Positions 1 to 8,394 of a stretch of 33,905 nt of DNA are shown here, one piece after another. Position 1 is the first letter of the stretch. The number at the start of each line of letters is the position of its first letter. The position numbers and the translations under genes are program-made. Under the pieces are notes generated by a model. It was not told the DNA's origin and made no database searches. It was given only the letters and a program-made list of their open reading frames with translations. This stretch comes from a virus: the IMG/VR virus record IMGVR_UViG_3300031715_000019, positions 1 to 33,905 of that record; one strand, written 5' to 3'.

Positions 1-354
1 CAGCCGAACGATGCCGCACCGATAGACCGAGAAGACTACGCTGAAGCTGCGCAGATGCTCGCATCTGACGCCCACAAAATGAATAAAATACAATGGAACG
101 AGGCGGTATCAAAGCTGGCCCAAGAGATAAAGGTCAAACGCCTTGGCGGCTATGCTCCTAGCATTCCCCCATATGGTCACAACTTCGCGCGCGCGAGCGG
201 CAATACGCAGGCGCCTCCAATCCTCGGAGCGAAGATCTCAGAAATGGGCGAGCGTTTGCCCGGCCAGACGCGCTATGCAGAGGCGATTCCTGCCGCCCAC
301 GAGCCACCGCGGGTGCGCACCACAACCCCGCCAATGAACACGCCGGGCCGATAG
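1..354 (+). CDS. C-terminal part of unrecognised phage protein (5' end outside window)
   Basis: The frame is open from base 1 and stops at 354, so this is the 3' end of a gene that begins upstream; an internal ATG at 55 is only a possible start. The first visible part is hydrophilic and looks helical (DYAEAAQML, EAVSKLAQEIK). The last ~60 residues are rich in Pro, Gly and Arg and look disordered. I see no diagnostic motif. Its place directly ahead of decoration-like genes in a T7-like structural cluster suggests a head or scaffold-region protein, but that is inference from position only. The next gene starts 10 bases downstream behind a good AGGAG site. Confidence 0.6.
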   Translation, partial: QPNDAAPIDREDYAEAAQMLASDAHKMNKIQWNEAVSKLAQEIKVKRLGGYAPSIPPYGHNFARASGNTQAPPILGAKISEMGERLPGQTRYAEAIPAAHEPPRVRTTTPPMNTPGR

Positions 355-364
355 GAGATGAGTC

Positions 365-874
365 ATGCTGAAACACCTCAAGCGCCATTGGCTGATTGCT
401 GCCGCTGCGGCGAGCTGCCTGGCGGTCGGCGCGTTCGGCTATGCGTGGGCGCAGGGAATCCTCGCTCTGACGTCGCCGACAGGCACGGAACTGATCACGG
501 TGCTGCCGCTTCAGGCGAACGGACAGCCAGCGGCCACACAGGCAACGATCGCCCTCAATAACGCGCGCGCGACTACGTCCTCTCAATTGTCCACCGCGAC
601 GACCGGCACCGTAGTTGCAAACGCGCTCGCAAATCGGTTCATTTTTAATGGATCGGCGCCGGGAACGGTGACTGTTGATGGTCCGGCGACACCGCCAGAC
701 GGTTCGATGATAGAAATCGTCAACGGGAGCGCGGGCGCGGCGACGGCCATCACGTTCGCAACCACAGATTCTTCAACGATCGTTGGCACAGCGGCCTGCG
801 GGGCGCTGACGGTCGGAGGCAGCTGCGAATTTATGTACATCAGGTCGAATACGACTTGGTATCGATTGAGGTAA
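365..874 (+). CDS. Putative exported decoration/fibre-type protein with signal peptide
   Basis: This encodes 169 residues; the ATG follows an AGGAG ribosome-binding site. Residues 1-30 look like a Sec signal peptide: a basic start (KHLKRH), a long Ala/Leu core and an AWAQ cleavage region. The mature part is Thr/Ala/Gly/Ser rich with beta-strand character and ends in TTWYRLR. Short beta-rich phage decoration or fibre domains often have a conserved DG..IEIVNGS segment and a terminal TWYRL-type motif, and both are present here. The mature part has exactly two cysteines (AACGAL, GGSCEF), close enough to pair. The function is inferred: a virion surface or receptor-contact protein. It is the first of seven signal-peptide genes in the window. 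A cell-envelope protein made during infection is the alternative. Confidence 0.75.
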   Translation: MLKHLKRHWLIAAAAASCLAVGAFGYAWAQGILALTSPTGTELITVLPLQANGQPAATQATIALNNARATTSSQLSTATTGTVVANALANRFIFNGSAPGTVTVDGPATPPDGSMIEIVNGSAGAATAITFATTDSSTIVGTAACGALTVGGSCEFMYIRSNTTWYRLR

Positions 875-879
875 CCCTC

Positions 880-1263
880 ATGCACGCTATTCGTTTGATC
901 GGCCAGAACCACACCACACATCACGAGGGCGAGGTCTTGTCCATCGTTGATGAACGCACGGCGATGACCAATCGCAATACCGTGACGCTCGAGCATGCGC
1001 ACGTCCTCGTCGGGCGCGGTGAGGCGGAATGGATTGGTATGCCGCCGGACATTTTCGCAGAAATTGCCCGCAAACACGTTTACGAAGAGGGTACCAGAGA
1101 AGAGCCAAAAGCGGTGCTCAAGCCTGGCCACGTGAACTGGATTGGAGGTCCGCCGGAGAAACCCGACGAAGATAACGAAGACGACGACGAGGCAGACGGC
1201 GAGGACGACGATTTGCCGTCTGCCAGCGACGTGCGAGGCATTCTGCGGGAGAATAACGGATGA
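880..1263 (+). CDS. Hypothetical protein with acidic C-terminal tail
   Basis: This encodes 127 residues. I chose ATG 880 because a GAGG site sits just upstream, at the end of the previous gene; an in-frame GTG at 856 would overlap that gene. The N-terminal ~75 residues look like a small compact domain (MHAIRLIGQN, VTLEHAHVLVGRGEAEWIG). The end is a strongly acidic stretch (PDEDNEDDDEADGEDDD) followed by a short helix. Acidic tails of this kind occur in phage chaperones, scaffold-like proteins and DNA mimics, but nothing allows a choice. The stop overlaps the next start (ATGA at 1260), so the two are probably co-translated. Confidence 0.7.
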   Translation: MHAIRLIGQNHTTHHEGEVLSIVDERTAMTNRNTVTLEHAHVLVGRGEAEWIGMPPDIFAEIARKHVYEEGTREEPKAVLKPGHVNWIGGPPEKPDEDNEDDDEADGEDDDLPSASDVRGILRENNG

Positions 1264-1685
1264 AGCGCGTCGCCCTCGCCGCCTTCGCTTGGCTTGCGCT
1301 GTGGGCTGTGCCTGCGTCCGCGCAGGTCACGGGCGTCTCGCCCGCCCAGATGTTCGGCTGCACGAGGAGCGCGCAGACAAGCACCGTCGGCAGCAATGTC
1401 GTGCTCGCGGCGAGCACGGGGGCGACGGCGCAGATTTATGTGTGTGCCTTCACATTTGCGCCGGCCGGCACCACGCCGTCGGTGCATTTGTTTTGGGCGG
1501 CCACCGGCACCTCGTGCGCATCCTCTAATGGCAATGTCACGCCAGTGATGGCAGCCACTCAGCCGCTCGTTGACGGCCACTTCTATTATGCTGGGCTCCC
1601 GCCGGTGCCGAATGGTCAAGACCTATGCGCCGCTATTGTCGCCGGCACTGGCAGCACGTTGATCGTCTACTACACGCAATTCTGA
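1260..1685 (+). CDS. Small exported beta-rich protein with signal peptide
   Basis: This encodes 141 residues; its ATG overlaps the upstream stop. Residues 1-22 form a clear Sec signal peptide (MKRVALAAFAWLALW, then VPASAQ with an A-S-A cleavage site). The mature ~119 residues are beta-rich and contain four cysteines (FGCTRS, YVCAFT, TSCASS, DLCAAI), an even number consistent with two disulfides. No catalytic motif is visible. It lies between decoration-like genes, which suggests a virion surface accessory or an exported factor. The stop overlaps the next ATG (TGATG at 1683-1687). Confidence 0.72.
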   Translation: MKRVALAAFAWLALWAVPASAQVTGVSPAQMFGCTRSAQTSTVGSNVVLAASTGATAQIYVCAFTFAPAGTTPSVHLFWAATGTSCASSNGNVTPVMAATQPLVDGHFYYAGLPPVPNGQDLCAAIVAGTGSTLIVYYTQF

Positions 1686-1987
1686 TGGCGGCGATCTATG
1701 TCACTGAATGCTATCAAACCGGCGTAGCCGCTAACCAATGGATCATGTCGCCGGCGGTCCAATCGATACAAGCCGAATACAACGTTCCGATTAGTTCGTC
1801 CTCGACGCAGGGTCCGCCTTTCCAGCCTCTCACCAACTTCATCATGGTGAACACCGACAGCGCTTGCTCGCTTGCTTACGGATTGAACCCGACTGCGGTG
1901 CCGACGAAGCACCGTGTGAGCCCTAACGATACGCGGTTCTATATCGTCCTTCCGGGTTGGAAGATCGCCGTCATTGCGAACGTGTAA
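1685..1987 (+). CDS. Small hypothetical structural-region protein
   Basis: This encodes 100 residues. The TGATG overlap with the previous gene fixes the start at 1685; an in-frame ATG at 1625 would lie inside the previous gene. The protein begins MAAIYVTECYQTG and has a core that looks like a small beta-sandwich: NFIMVNTDSACSLAYG, then RFYIVLPGWKIAVIANV at the end. The final hydrophobic strand is typical of small phage decoration or fibre-tip domains. There is no signal peptide, unlike its two neighbours. The function is not recognised. Confidence 0.65.
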   Translation: MAAIYVTECYQTGVAANQWIMSPAVQSIQAEYNVPISSSSTQGPPFQPLTNFIMVNTDSACSLAYGLNPTAVPTKHRVSPNDTRFYIVLPGWKIAVIANV

Positions 1988-1996
1988 GCGGTGCCC

Positions 1997-2638
1997 ATGA
2001 GCAGGAGCCGCGCGTGGTTGATGATCAACTCGCCATCGCCACCGCCGCAAAGCGGAGGAGGAGGCGGCGGAAACTTAAGTGATATGAGCCTTCAGAAGAA
2101 CGTCGCCGGACAGAATACAACTTTCGTTGCCATCAACCCTTCGAACGGATTGCCAGCGACTGGACTGAGCTTTGTTGGTGCTGCATGGATATCGAAGGAT
2201 GGCGTGCAATTACCTGCTGGCGGAACATTTACTGAACTACCTCCTACAGGCAAGGGAATTTACAATTATAAATTCACCCAGAGCGAAACTAACGCGAACT
2301 GTGTATCACTGTTTGTTGCGCCGGTAGGCGCTTTCCCGCTAGATATGATTTTCCTAACCAGTGGACTTCATAGGAATAGCGCATCACCTCAGCAGCACAT
2401 CACGTTTGGAATGTCCTCGGTCTCTGGCGTTGCCGACCCAAGCGCTACTGTCACTGTCGAAGTGTGCCAAGACGGCGGTTCGTTATCAGCCGGTGGAGGC
2501 CCGACAGTCGCCAATCTCGGAAACGGTCAATTTGATTACCAGCCAACGGCGGGGGAGACCAACGGCGCGAACTGTAACTTTTCATTTTCCTCCCCTGGAG
2601 ATGTAACGCGAAACTTCTCCATTTATACGGTGCCATGA
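1997..2638 (+). CDS. Two-domain decoration/fibre protein with SLQKNVAGQ module
   Basis: This encodes about 213 residues from ATG 1997; GTG 1991 is an equally possible start. A Pro/Gly linker (SPSPPPQSGGGGGG) precedes two similar beta-sandwich modules. Module 1 (about residues 31-125) opens with SLQKNVAGQ and contains GIYNYKFTQSETNANCVSL. Module 2 (about 126-213) contains GQFDYQPTAGETNGANCNF. The shared G-x-[YF]-x-Y…[SG]ETN[AG]-x-[NQ]C pattern marks them as repeats of one fold. The same module opens the protein at 9702-10337. Such modules are widespread in phage head-fibre and decoration proteins, so a virion surface role is inferred. The stop overlaps the next start (ATGATGA). Confidence 0.75.
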   Translation: MSRSRAWLMINSPSPPPQSGGGGGGNLSDMSLQKNVAGQNTTFVAINPSNGLPATGLSFVGAAWISKDGVQLPAGGTFTELPPTGKGIYNYKFTQSETNANCVSLFVAPVGAFPLDMIFLTSGLHRNSASPQQHITFGMSSVSGVADPSATVTVEVCQDGGSLSAGGGPTVANLGNGQFDYQPTAGETNGANCNFSFSSPGDVTRNFSIYTVP

Positions 2639-4677
2639 TGAGCAGGAAAATAGGCGTTTTCCTTTTCGTCGTCGCTGCCATCCTCGCGACGATGTCCTCC
2701 CTCCGCTCTCAGCCAGTCGTTACTCCGGGGCCATTCGTGTCACCGTGCTCAGCCCTCCTTACCCCGGATCGAAACGCCTGCGCCAATTGGCGGATGGCGG
2801 GATTACAATCGATCGGAGGTATCCCAAACAGGGTCACGCAGTGCGGGTCAACGCTCAGTCCTCTCGGGTCCGGGATGGACGACACCAGCAGTATCAACAC
2901 GGCTATTGGCAACTGCACAGCAGGACAGGTTCTTCAATTATCTGCAGGCACATTCACGATTGCCGAGGGAAATTACATCCTGCTCAACAAGGGAGTATCG
3001 TTGCGCGGAATGGGTGCGGCGAACACGATTCTCCATAGACCAACCAGCGGGGTTTGTCCGCCAACGGCTGGATACGGCGCAACTATTAACTGCAGCAGTG
3101 GCGGCACTTCTCCATCAAACGTGATTTTGATAGCGCCGGTGGCTAGGTTCGTCGGGGACGCCATAACAGCGTGCGCCCTCACCTCAGACATCGCGGGAGG
3201 GTCGTACCAAGCGACCGTTACCAGCGGTTGCGCTACGAACTTTCATGTTGGGGATGTCGTGCTCCTAGACGAGTTGTCCGGTGCCGTCAATAACCTGATG
3301 CCGGACGCCCAGAACCCCAGCAACTCCATATGGGCGTCATCCGATTATCGAGTCGTCTATCACATCCATACGCCGACATGCTGCGGTGACGACGGCACGA
3401 ACGTCGAGAGCGATTACACCCTCAACACAGATCGTGTAACCAACGAACTAAAGCGAGTGGCGGCGGTCTCCGGCAACGTCGTCACGTTCGATTCTCCGTC
3501 AACAATCTCGTACCGTGTAAGCCATACGGCTGACCTTTGGAGCTTCGCGACGCCGTTCCTGCAGCAGGCTGGGCTTGAGGACGTCGCAGTCGAATATGGA
3601 GACGACGGCGCCATCCAGATGCAGTTCTGCGCGTACTGCTGGCTCTACAACGTCGAGGCGAGGTATTCGATAGGCCCGACGGTGCAGATGAACACGACCT
3701 TCCGAGCGCAGATCGATCGATCGTACATCCACGATGCGGCGTGGCCTGTCCCTGGAGGGGCCGGCTACCTCATCGATATGCGGTACGACACAGCCGAAAC
3801 CTACCTCGTGAACAGCATTTCTGTGCTCGGCAACAAGGCCATGACATCGCGCGGGTCGGGGGCTGGCTCGGTCATCGCCTACAACTACGTGGATAAGGCG
3901 TACATCAGCGGAGATTGTTGCTGGCAGGAAATCGGACTAAATGCCAGCCACCTTGTCGGTCCGCACCACGTCCTGATGGAAGGCAACTGGGCGTTCAATA
4001 TAGACAGCGATGCTACGCACGGCGGGTCAATCTACATGACTCACTTCCGTAATTGGGCGACAGCTATCAGGGGCTCATTCGTCGGCCTGAGCGGTCAGAC
4101 ATGGAACGATGCGGCGAACACCTGCGGGACGACCTCGTATAGCGGCAGCCCGCTGCGCGCTATCGGACCGCAAGCTTATAGCTATTGGTTCTCGTTTATC
4201 GGCAATGTGTTTGGAACAGCCGGCTGTACGACGCAGGCGAATGGCTTCCCGCTAACCAACTCGTACGGCGGATCCCAAAACAGCGACGGAATGTTCCTAA
4301 CCGGCTGGTGGAATCAGGGCGCCAGCATCAATGATCCTATGAGCGCGACTATCTATCCGAACGTCCCTGCCAACGTGAACGGTGTCGCGGGAGCCAATTG
4401 CACAACTTCCGGAACCAACTGCGCGACGATCATGAATGGCAATTATAATTATTGGAATGACGCGATCAGTTGGGCTTCGAATGACACCAACCACGCCTTG
4501 CCGAGCTCTCTTTACTTGAACGGCAAGCCAGCGTTCTTTAGCGGCGCAAGCTGCACATATGCATGGCCGTGGGTCGATCCTGTGGGCGGAACGCCTATCC
4601 ACAACAATAGCTGCGGCGGTTCTGGCAACCCGGCCAAGGCTAGATACGACGCCGGCACACCATTTGCGCAGCCATAG
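2635..4677 (+). CDS. Exported right-handed beta-helix tail-spike-like protein
   Basis: This encodes 680 residues; the ATG overlaps the upstream stop. Residues 1-26 form a signal peptide (MMSRKIGVFLFVVAAILA, then SSLRSQ). From about residue 82 (MDDTSSINTAIGNC) the pattern matches pectate-lyase-superfamily beta-helices, which often open with a DDT…I..AI segment followed by a LSAGTF turn and a LRGMG segment. Repeated N/G/S-rich rungs continue to about residue 600. The protein has 20 cysteines, including CC pairs (TCCGDD, DCCWQE), unusual for a cytoplasmically assembled spike. Likely role: host polysaccharide binding or depolymerisation. Catalytic residues cannot be assigned without a structure, and a secreted envelope enzyme is an alternative. 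Confidence 0.8.
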   Translation: MMSRKIGVFLFVVAAILATMSSLRSQPVVTPGPFVSPCSALLTPDRNACANWRMAGLQSIGGIPNRVTQCGSTLSPLGSGMDDTSSINTAIGNCTAGQVLQLSAGTFTIAEGNYILLNKGVSLRGMGAANTILHRPTSGVCPPTAGYGATINCSSGGTSPSNVILIAPVARFVGDAITACALTSDIAGGSYQATVTSGCATNFHVGDVVLLDELSGAVNNLMPDAQNPSNSIWASSDYRVVYHIHTPTCCGDDGTNVESDYTLNTDRVTNELKRVAAVSGNVVTFDSPSTISYRVSHTADLWSFATPFLQQAGLEDVAVEYGDDGAIQMQFCAYCWLYNVEARYSIGPTVQMNTTFRAQIDRSYIHDAAWPVPGGAGYLIDMRYDTAETYLVNSISVLGNKAMTSRGSGAGSVIAYNYVDKAYISGDCCWQEIGLNASHLVGPHHVLMEGNWAFNIDSDATHGGSIYMTHFRNWATAIRGSFVGLSGQTWNDAANTCGTTSYSGSPLRAIGPQAYSYWFSFIGNVFGTAGCTTQANGFPLTNSYGGSQNSDGMFLTGWWNQGASINDPMSATIYPNVPANVNGVAGANCTTSGTNCATIMNGNYNYWNDAISWASNDTNHALPSSLYLNGKPAFFSGASCTYAWPWVDPVGGTPIHNNSCGGSGNPAKARYDAGTPFAQP

Positions 4678-4688
4678 GCTAATTATTC

Positions 4689-6929
4689 ATGCGATGGATT
4701 AGCACGCCATCATCACCGGCAACTGTTTTCTTTGTCAGCCCATCAGGGAGCGATTCGAACGGAGGAACATCTACGAGTTCGCCATGGCAGACGATCGGAA
4801 AGGTAAATTCCGCGTCCCTCGCTTCTGGAAATACGGTATTATTTCAGGGCGGCCAGTCATTCAGCGGGTCGCTGACTGTACAGGCAGGCGTTACCTACGG
4901 CGTGTACGGTGGCGGGACCGCCACAATTAGTTCAGGATCGTCGGATGGGGCGGTCGCAACGAATGTTGGTGGCTGGACGCTCAACGGACTGACGTTCACC
5001 GGTAATGGAACGACAACCAACAGCGCTTATGGAATTCATGCTCACAACACCCAGACTGGCGGCATAAAATACAACAATATCACGGTTACAAGCTGTGTTG
5101 TGTCTCAATACGGAAACAGCGGAATTCTGTTTATCGGAGATAATGACACCTGCGGGTTCAACAATGTTACCATTTCCAATTCGACTGTCCACGATTGCAC
5201 GGGAAAGGCGGTAATACCCACAGGCTCCGAGGCTGGCGCAAGCGCTGGAATATTGTTCTCAGGAGTGGATGTCTCCGGGGTCGGAAATTATAATCATACC
5301 AATATCACCATAACCAACTGCGTCGTGCACGACTGCATTGGCATCAGCAACGCTGCTGGCGGCTTCGACACGTCAGGAAACGGCATCCTGATGCAGAGCA
5401 CGAACGGAGGCACGATCGAGTTCTGTGAAGTATTCACCTGCGGGTCGGCAAACGACAACACTTCTGGCCCAGCCGGTATCTGGTCGGCACTCAGCAACAA
5501 CGTGACGATCCAGTTCTGCGAAGCCTATAATATGCAGACCGGAAGCGATGATGCCGACGGATTCGACTTTGACGGCGGCATGACTAACTCGGTGATGCAG
5601 TACAACTATTCCCATGATAATCAGGGGACAGGAATTCTTGCTTTTGAGTTTAGTGCCTCAGGTATATGGAACAATAACACGTTTAGGTACAATATTTGCC
5701 AGAACAACGGGATAAGTGTCGGAGCGTCAGGCGAGTTCAGGTATGGTGGATCAATCACGCTTCCGCACCTAAAGTTTTATAATAACACGCTATATAACGT
5801 TAACTCCGGAAAGACCCTGATTAGAGGGCAAACTTCCCTTTCAAATGGGCAGGTCTCGAACAATATACTGTTTGCATCCGCAAACTACTTCAATCTTGAT
5901 TCCGGCACAACGGCTCCTTCGTTCACAGGGAACGACTACACGGGCGGCGCATCCTTTCTCTACCTCGGCACGACCTATACAAGTCTCTCATCATGGCAAA
6001 GCGCGACTGGTCAGGAAGAAATATCTAGCGTCAATGTTGGTCTAACGGTTAACCCAGCGTTTAATAACGGTGGCAACGGTGGCACGGTTCACGGCTATGC
6101 GCCGCAGAACTTGGCACAGTATCAATACAATAAAAACTCTCCGGTGATTGATGCTGGTGTGAATCTTGTATCTCAGTACGGTTTCCCTGTAGGGAGCCAA
6201 GATTTCTACGGGAATCCTATCCCTGACGCCAATGGGAAGTACGGAGTCGGGGCCTTCGAGTTTACGCCCGGTGCCTTTTTCAATTGGGTGCAGGGTGGAA
6301 ATCACCAAAATGGTGGAAGTTCAGTAACGACAGTTGCCCTGACGCTTCCGGCGAAAGTGGGCGTTGGCGATTTCCTTTGCATTTCCGTGTCGTTCGCAGG
6401 GTCCGTCAGCACTGACAACGTCACCATGAGTGATGATAAGGGTAACACCTATCCAGCAGCGGTCGATCAGATAGTAAATACTACGGTTCCTGGAGGTTAT
6501 GCCCTTTACACGTTCTATATCCTTAATGTTACGAACCAACCCCAGACGATTACGGCGACGAATAATTCGAACGCTCGTACTTTCATGACCATCTCAATCG
6601 ATGAATTTTCAGTCTCAACGTCAGTCTCTGGCCTAGATGGTCATTCGGCCCAACAACAGAATGGAGCGACGGGCGTCGATGGCGTATCGAGCGGAACTTA
6701 TACCACGACTGGTAATGGCGACTTGGTCTGGGGAACTCTCGTGTCCACCGGAAGTAATGGCATGCTAGTCGGGACGGGTTTTCAGGCTGGCTCGCAGAAC
6801 GATTTGATAGCGACCTTCACGACTGAATATCAAATTCAGGCCGCGGCCAGCTCAAGCACAGCTATTACCGGCACCCTGGGGTCCACCGATCACACGGTCG
6901 CCGGCTCTTTGGCATTTTCACACACATGA
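4689..6929 (+). CDS. Right-handed beta-helix protein with C-terminal beta module
   Basis: This encodes 746 residues and lacks a signal peptide. It opens with FFVSPSGSDSNGG…SPWQTI (residues 14-36), the entry motif of DUF1565/parallel beta-helix repeat proteins. Asn/Thr-rich helix rungs (NITVTSCVVS, NVTISNSTVHDC, NHTNITITNCVVHDC) run to about residue 520. Residues ~525-746 are a separate beta-sandwich module homologous to the next gene (GDFLCIS, GNTYPA, LNVTNQPQTITATN, GDLVWG, EYQIQAA). The likely role is a tail spike or glycan-binding fibre. The gene is visibly AT-richer than the tail genes: 5641-5700 has 22 G/C of 60, against 40 of 60 at 14281-14340. This suggests horizontal acquisition. Start ATG 4689 has a poor ribosome-binding site. 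Confidence 0.78.
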   Translation: MRWISTPSSPATVFFVSPSGSDSNGGTSTSSPWQTIGKVNSASLASGNTVLFQGGQSFSGSLTVQAGVTYGVYGGGTATISSGSSDGAVATNVGGWTLNGLTFTGNGTTTNSAYGIHAHNTQTGGIKYNNITVTSCVVSQYGNSGILFIGDNDTCGFNNVTISNSTVHDCTGKAVIPTGSEAGASAGILFSGVDVSGVGNYNHTNITITNCVVHDCIGISNAAGGFDTSGNGILMQSTNGGTIEFCEVFTCGSANDNTSGPAGIWSALSNNVTIQFCEAYNMQTGSDDADGFDFDGGMTNSVMQYNYSHDNQGTGILAFEFSASGIWNNNTFRYNICQNNGISVGASGEFRYGGSITLPHLKFYNNTLYNVNSGKTLIRGQTSLSNGQVSNNILFASANYFNLDSGTTAPSFTGNDYTGGASFLYLGTTYTSLSSWQSATGQEEISSVNVGLTVNPAFNNGGNGGTVHGYAPQNLAQYQYNKNSPVIDAGVNLVSQYGFPVGSQDFYGNPIPDANGKYGVGAFEFTPGAFFNWVQGGNHQNGGSSVTTVALTLPAKVGVGDFLCISVSFAGSVSTDNVTMSDDKGNTYPAAVDQIVNTTVPGGYALYTFYILNVTNQPQTITATNNSNARTFMTISIDEFSVSTSVSGLDGHSAQQQNGATGVDGVSSGTYTTTGNGDLVWGTLVSTGSNGMLVGTGFQAGSQNDLIATFTTEYQIQAAASSSTAITGTLGSTDHTVAGSLAFSHT

Positions 6930-7630
6930 CTATTGCTCTCGTATCTGGTCAAATTGCGCACGTGTCTGACGCGAGTGCCGTTGCAACGCGCAATGTGGTT
7001 CTGACAAATAATCCGACACCAGGTAATTTCGTAGTCGTGATTGGTGCATTTGGGTATGCGTCATCACCAACCTTCACTGTAAAAGATTCGGCAGCAACGC
7101 CTAATACATATACGGCAACAACAAGCACGCCGTTTCTTAACTCCACTACTACTGGCGGCGTAGGTGTATGGTATTTGCCAAACGTACCTTCTGGCGCTAC
7201 TAAGACAATCACGATAGCAAATAACAATAATACCGCTGGGGATTGGACTGTCGCTGAGTTCTCTGGTGTAGCGACGTCAACACCCCTTGAAACGGCCATC
7301 ACTGGCACGCAAACATCTACCACCACTATCAACACGCCATCGGTGACTACGACTAACGCCGGTGATTTGGTAGTTGGTGGGACAGCAACTGCCGGGGACG
7401 TAAGCGCCGTAGTAACGACCACCACTCCGTGGATCTCTTTTTATACTTTTCCCTCCACGCAGGGTGAAGGCGCGGAATACGTTATTCAAACGAGCGCAGG
7501 TGCAGCAACGACTGGCTATACGCAGTCTACAGCTGGGGCGTCAGCTACCTTAATGGCAGCATTTAAAGCCGCTGCATCCGCGAATGCATTTCCTACCCCA
7601 TCAATCGGCGCGATAATGATCGGAGCCTGA
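6926..7630 (+). CDS. Stand-alone beta-sandwich module protein (paralogue of upstream C-terminal domain)
   Basis: This encodes 234 residues; the ATGA overlap couples it to the upstream spike gene. The whole protein repeats the C-terminal domain of that gene. Shared landmarks in order are P-x-x-GDF/GNFVVVIGAFG, a KDS…NTYTA segment, WYLPNVPSGATKTITIANN, WTVAEFSGV, TTNAGDLVVGG, EYVIQTSAGAATTGY and a final ATLMAAFKAAA. Such domains occur in phage tail proteins and in bacterial surface proteins and probably bind carbohydrate or an adjacent subunit. The protein contains no cysteine and no signal peptide. I infer that it is a spike-associated accessory or adaptor. The sequence is AT-rich like its neighbour, suggesting the two moved together. 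Confidence 0.75.
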   Translation: MTIALVSGQIAHVSDASAVATRNVVLTNNPTPGNFVVVIGAFGYASSPTFTVKDSAATPNTYTATTSTPFLNSTTTGGVGVWYLPNVPSGATKTITIANNNNTAGDWTVAEFSGVATSTPLETAITGTQTSTTTINTPSVTTTNAGDLVVGGTATAGDVSAVVTTTTPWISFYTFPSTQGEGAEYVIQTSAGAATTGYTQSTAGASATLMAAFKAAASANAFPTPSIGAIMIGA

Positions 7631-7631
7631 A

Positions 7632-7898
7632 ATGAAGGTTGGCTATTTCCAGGCATGGAACACACCTAGCATTCGCGAGGCAGATGTCCTGGGCTGTAGC
7701 CATTGCGCGGCCGCGATCCTCAAGCCGCTTTGGCAAGTGCAAGGAGCTTACTGTCACTCTTGCGATGGTCCAATCTGCGCTGAGTGCGATAAGAAACCAG
7801 GCTGTGAGAAGGGTTCTCACAACTGGAAGCGAGACCTGGATCGTTCGATCCAGGATGCCTACCGGCGAGAACAAAACGCCAAAATCCTAGGAGTCTAA
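7632..7898 (+). CDS. Zinc-ribbon-like small protein
   Basis: This encodes 88 residues; ATG 7632 follows a GGAG site. It has three CxxC knuckles (CSHC, CHSC, CAEC) plus a Cys-x-Lys-Gly-Ser-His segment (GCEKGSH), arranged as two likely zinc-binding sites in residues ~22-63. A charged helical tail follows (RDLDRSIQDAYRREQN). The pattern indicates a structural zinc-ribbon protein, probably cytoplasmic and acting in nucleic-acid or protein binding. It is an odd item among spike and decoration genes; a role in late transcription, in assembly or as a minor virion protein would all fit. No family name is assigned. Confidence 0.72.
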   Translation: MKVGYFQAWNTPSIREADVLGCSHCAAAILKPLWQVQGAYCHSCDGPICAECDKKPGCEKGSHNWKRDLDRSIQDAYRREQNAKILGV

Positions 7899-7899
7899 A

Positions 7900-8373
7900 A
7901 TGCCGTCATTCAATGCAGGTAATGGCGCGTTCACGCCGTCTACCTCTCAGGACAACTTCACTCTGGATTCTCAGTCCACAACGGGCGTCTTTGCCCGTAT
8001 CACGCAAGTGAGCTGGGGCGGCTCGGGGACCTCGTCCATCGGGTACCGCACTCGATGGACGAGACCTTCCACGATCGGTTCATCGACATTCACCGCGATC
8101 ACGTTCGCGGCCAACAATATCAACTACACTTCGGCGGCCGCCCAATTCGGTACCTTCGCCACAGCGCCGACGCTGGTCGCTGATCCCGGTACCAACCTGT
8201 TCTCGATGGATTGGAACGTGCAGGGCGGCGGCGGCATCCTGATTCTTCCTCTCGCTCAGCCGTGGTGGATTGTCGGTGGCGGCACCAGCAACAAGCAGCA
8301 GCTTTCGTGCCGCAACACGAAAGGCACCGACGCGAATTTGTCCTCGTATTCGGTGACCTGGGAAGAAGACTGA
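7900..8373 (+). CDS. Putative virion decoration/minor structural protein
   Basis: This encodes 157 residues starting two bases after the previous stop, with AGGAG upstream. It is all-beta in appearance: MPSFNAGNGAFTPS at the start, repeated Trp-containing strands (ITQVSWGGSGTSSIGY, MDWNVQGGGGILILPL, PWWIVGGG) and a final YSVTWEED. Small proteins of this style sit between head and tail genes in many tailed phages and coat the capsid or form trimers. The assignment is by composition and position only. It has no signal peptide and one cysteine (LSCRN). Confidence 0.65.
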   Translation: MPSFNAGNGAFTPSTSQDNFTLDSQSTTGVFARITQVSWGGSGTSSIGYRTRWTRPSTIGSSTFTAITFAANNINYTSAAAQFGTFATAPTLVADPGTNLFSMDWNVQGGGGILILPLAQPWWIVGGGTSNKQQLSCRNTKGTDANLSSYSVTWEED

Positions 8374-8394
8374 TAGCGTCAGGAGTCCTAGCTT

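Noticed and set aside
1080-1619. 179-codon minus-strand open frame
   Set aside because: It is antisense to the acidic-tail and signal-peptide genes; the Ser-run near its end is the mirror of the Asp/Glu stretch.
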